The notes under the pieces: model-generated
Told to the model about the DNA's origin: nothing
The model's input: only the letters and a program-made list of their open reading frames with translations
Database searches by the model: none
Shown here: positions 6,236-6,290 of the stretch, piece after piece
How positions within the stretch are numbered: position 1 is the stretch's first letter
Layout of the letters: every line of letters begins with the position of its first letter
Made by a program: the position numbers and the translations under genes
Assembly: GCA_946409885.1 (NCBI GenBank)
Contig: CAMJYF010000121.1
Coordinates: forward strand, 1 to 6,290
DNA: 6,290 nucleotides
Reading direction: 5' to 3'
Source of the DNA: an uncultured Clostridia bacterium
Lineage (GTDB): Bacteria; Bacillota; Clostridia; Oscillospirales; Acutalibacteraceae

Positions 6236-6290
6236 TGCATACCGCAAAAGGCCGGTGGAAAACACAGCTGCCCCCGCGTCGGAGAATCGT

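Noticed and set aside
6238..6290. Possible gene end or terminator at the right edge
   Set aside because: Only a four-base inverted repeat (ACCG/CGGT, 6240-6255 area) and no supported coding frame can be seen; too little sequence to call anything.

Overview
The window is about 6.3 kb, fairly GC-rich, with every convincing gene on the minus strand. AGGAGG-type ribosome binding sites, clean sigma-A-like promoters, Ig-like group 2 (BIG2) domains and a GPH-family sugar symporter together suggest a chromosomal segment of a higher-GC Firmicute, probably a gut-type Clostridia (Oscillospiraceae/Lachnospiraceae-like). This taxonomic reading is inference from style, not from a marker gene.

In the direction of transcription (right to left) there are two transcription units. 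The first starts at about 6200 from an extended -10 promoter. It encodes MntA (6164-5823), HepT (5851-5510) and a metallophosphoesterase of the Dcr2/PAP29-like type (5487-4264), and it ends in a strong intrinsic terminator (4212-4160). MntA carries the exact GSX10DXD minimal-nucleotidyltransferase motif and HepT the exact RX4HXY HEPN motif, so the pair is a recognisable type VII (HepT-MntA) toxin-antitoxin module. The two genes overlap by 29 bases. The phosphoesterase follows only 22 bases after hepT. The toxin-antitoxin part is less GC-rich than its neighbours, which hints at separate acquisition.

The second unit starts at a near-consensus promoter (TTGCAA-17-TATAAT, 4108-4080), just behind the terminator of the first. 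It has a leader of about 125 bases with a striking array of GTCAC pentamers at exact 11-base spacing, followed by an imperfect hairpin. It then encodes three tightly packed genes: a zinc-ribbon protein with about four membrane segments (3946-3089), a single-pass protein with an external CxxC...CxxC ribbon and two BIG2 domains (3087-1633), and a complete GPH-type sugar:cation symporter (1617-4). The gaps are 1 and 15 bases, so the three are almost certainly co-transcribed. Their common purpose is unknown; an envelope-associated system around uptake of a glycoside or sugar acid is the simplest guess.

The items most worth a second look are the 11-base-phased GTCAC array, the phosphoesterase as a possible third member of the toxin-antitoxin operon, and the two ribbon-bearing membrane proteins next to the symporter. 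The long plus-strand reading frames are shadows of these genes.
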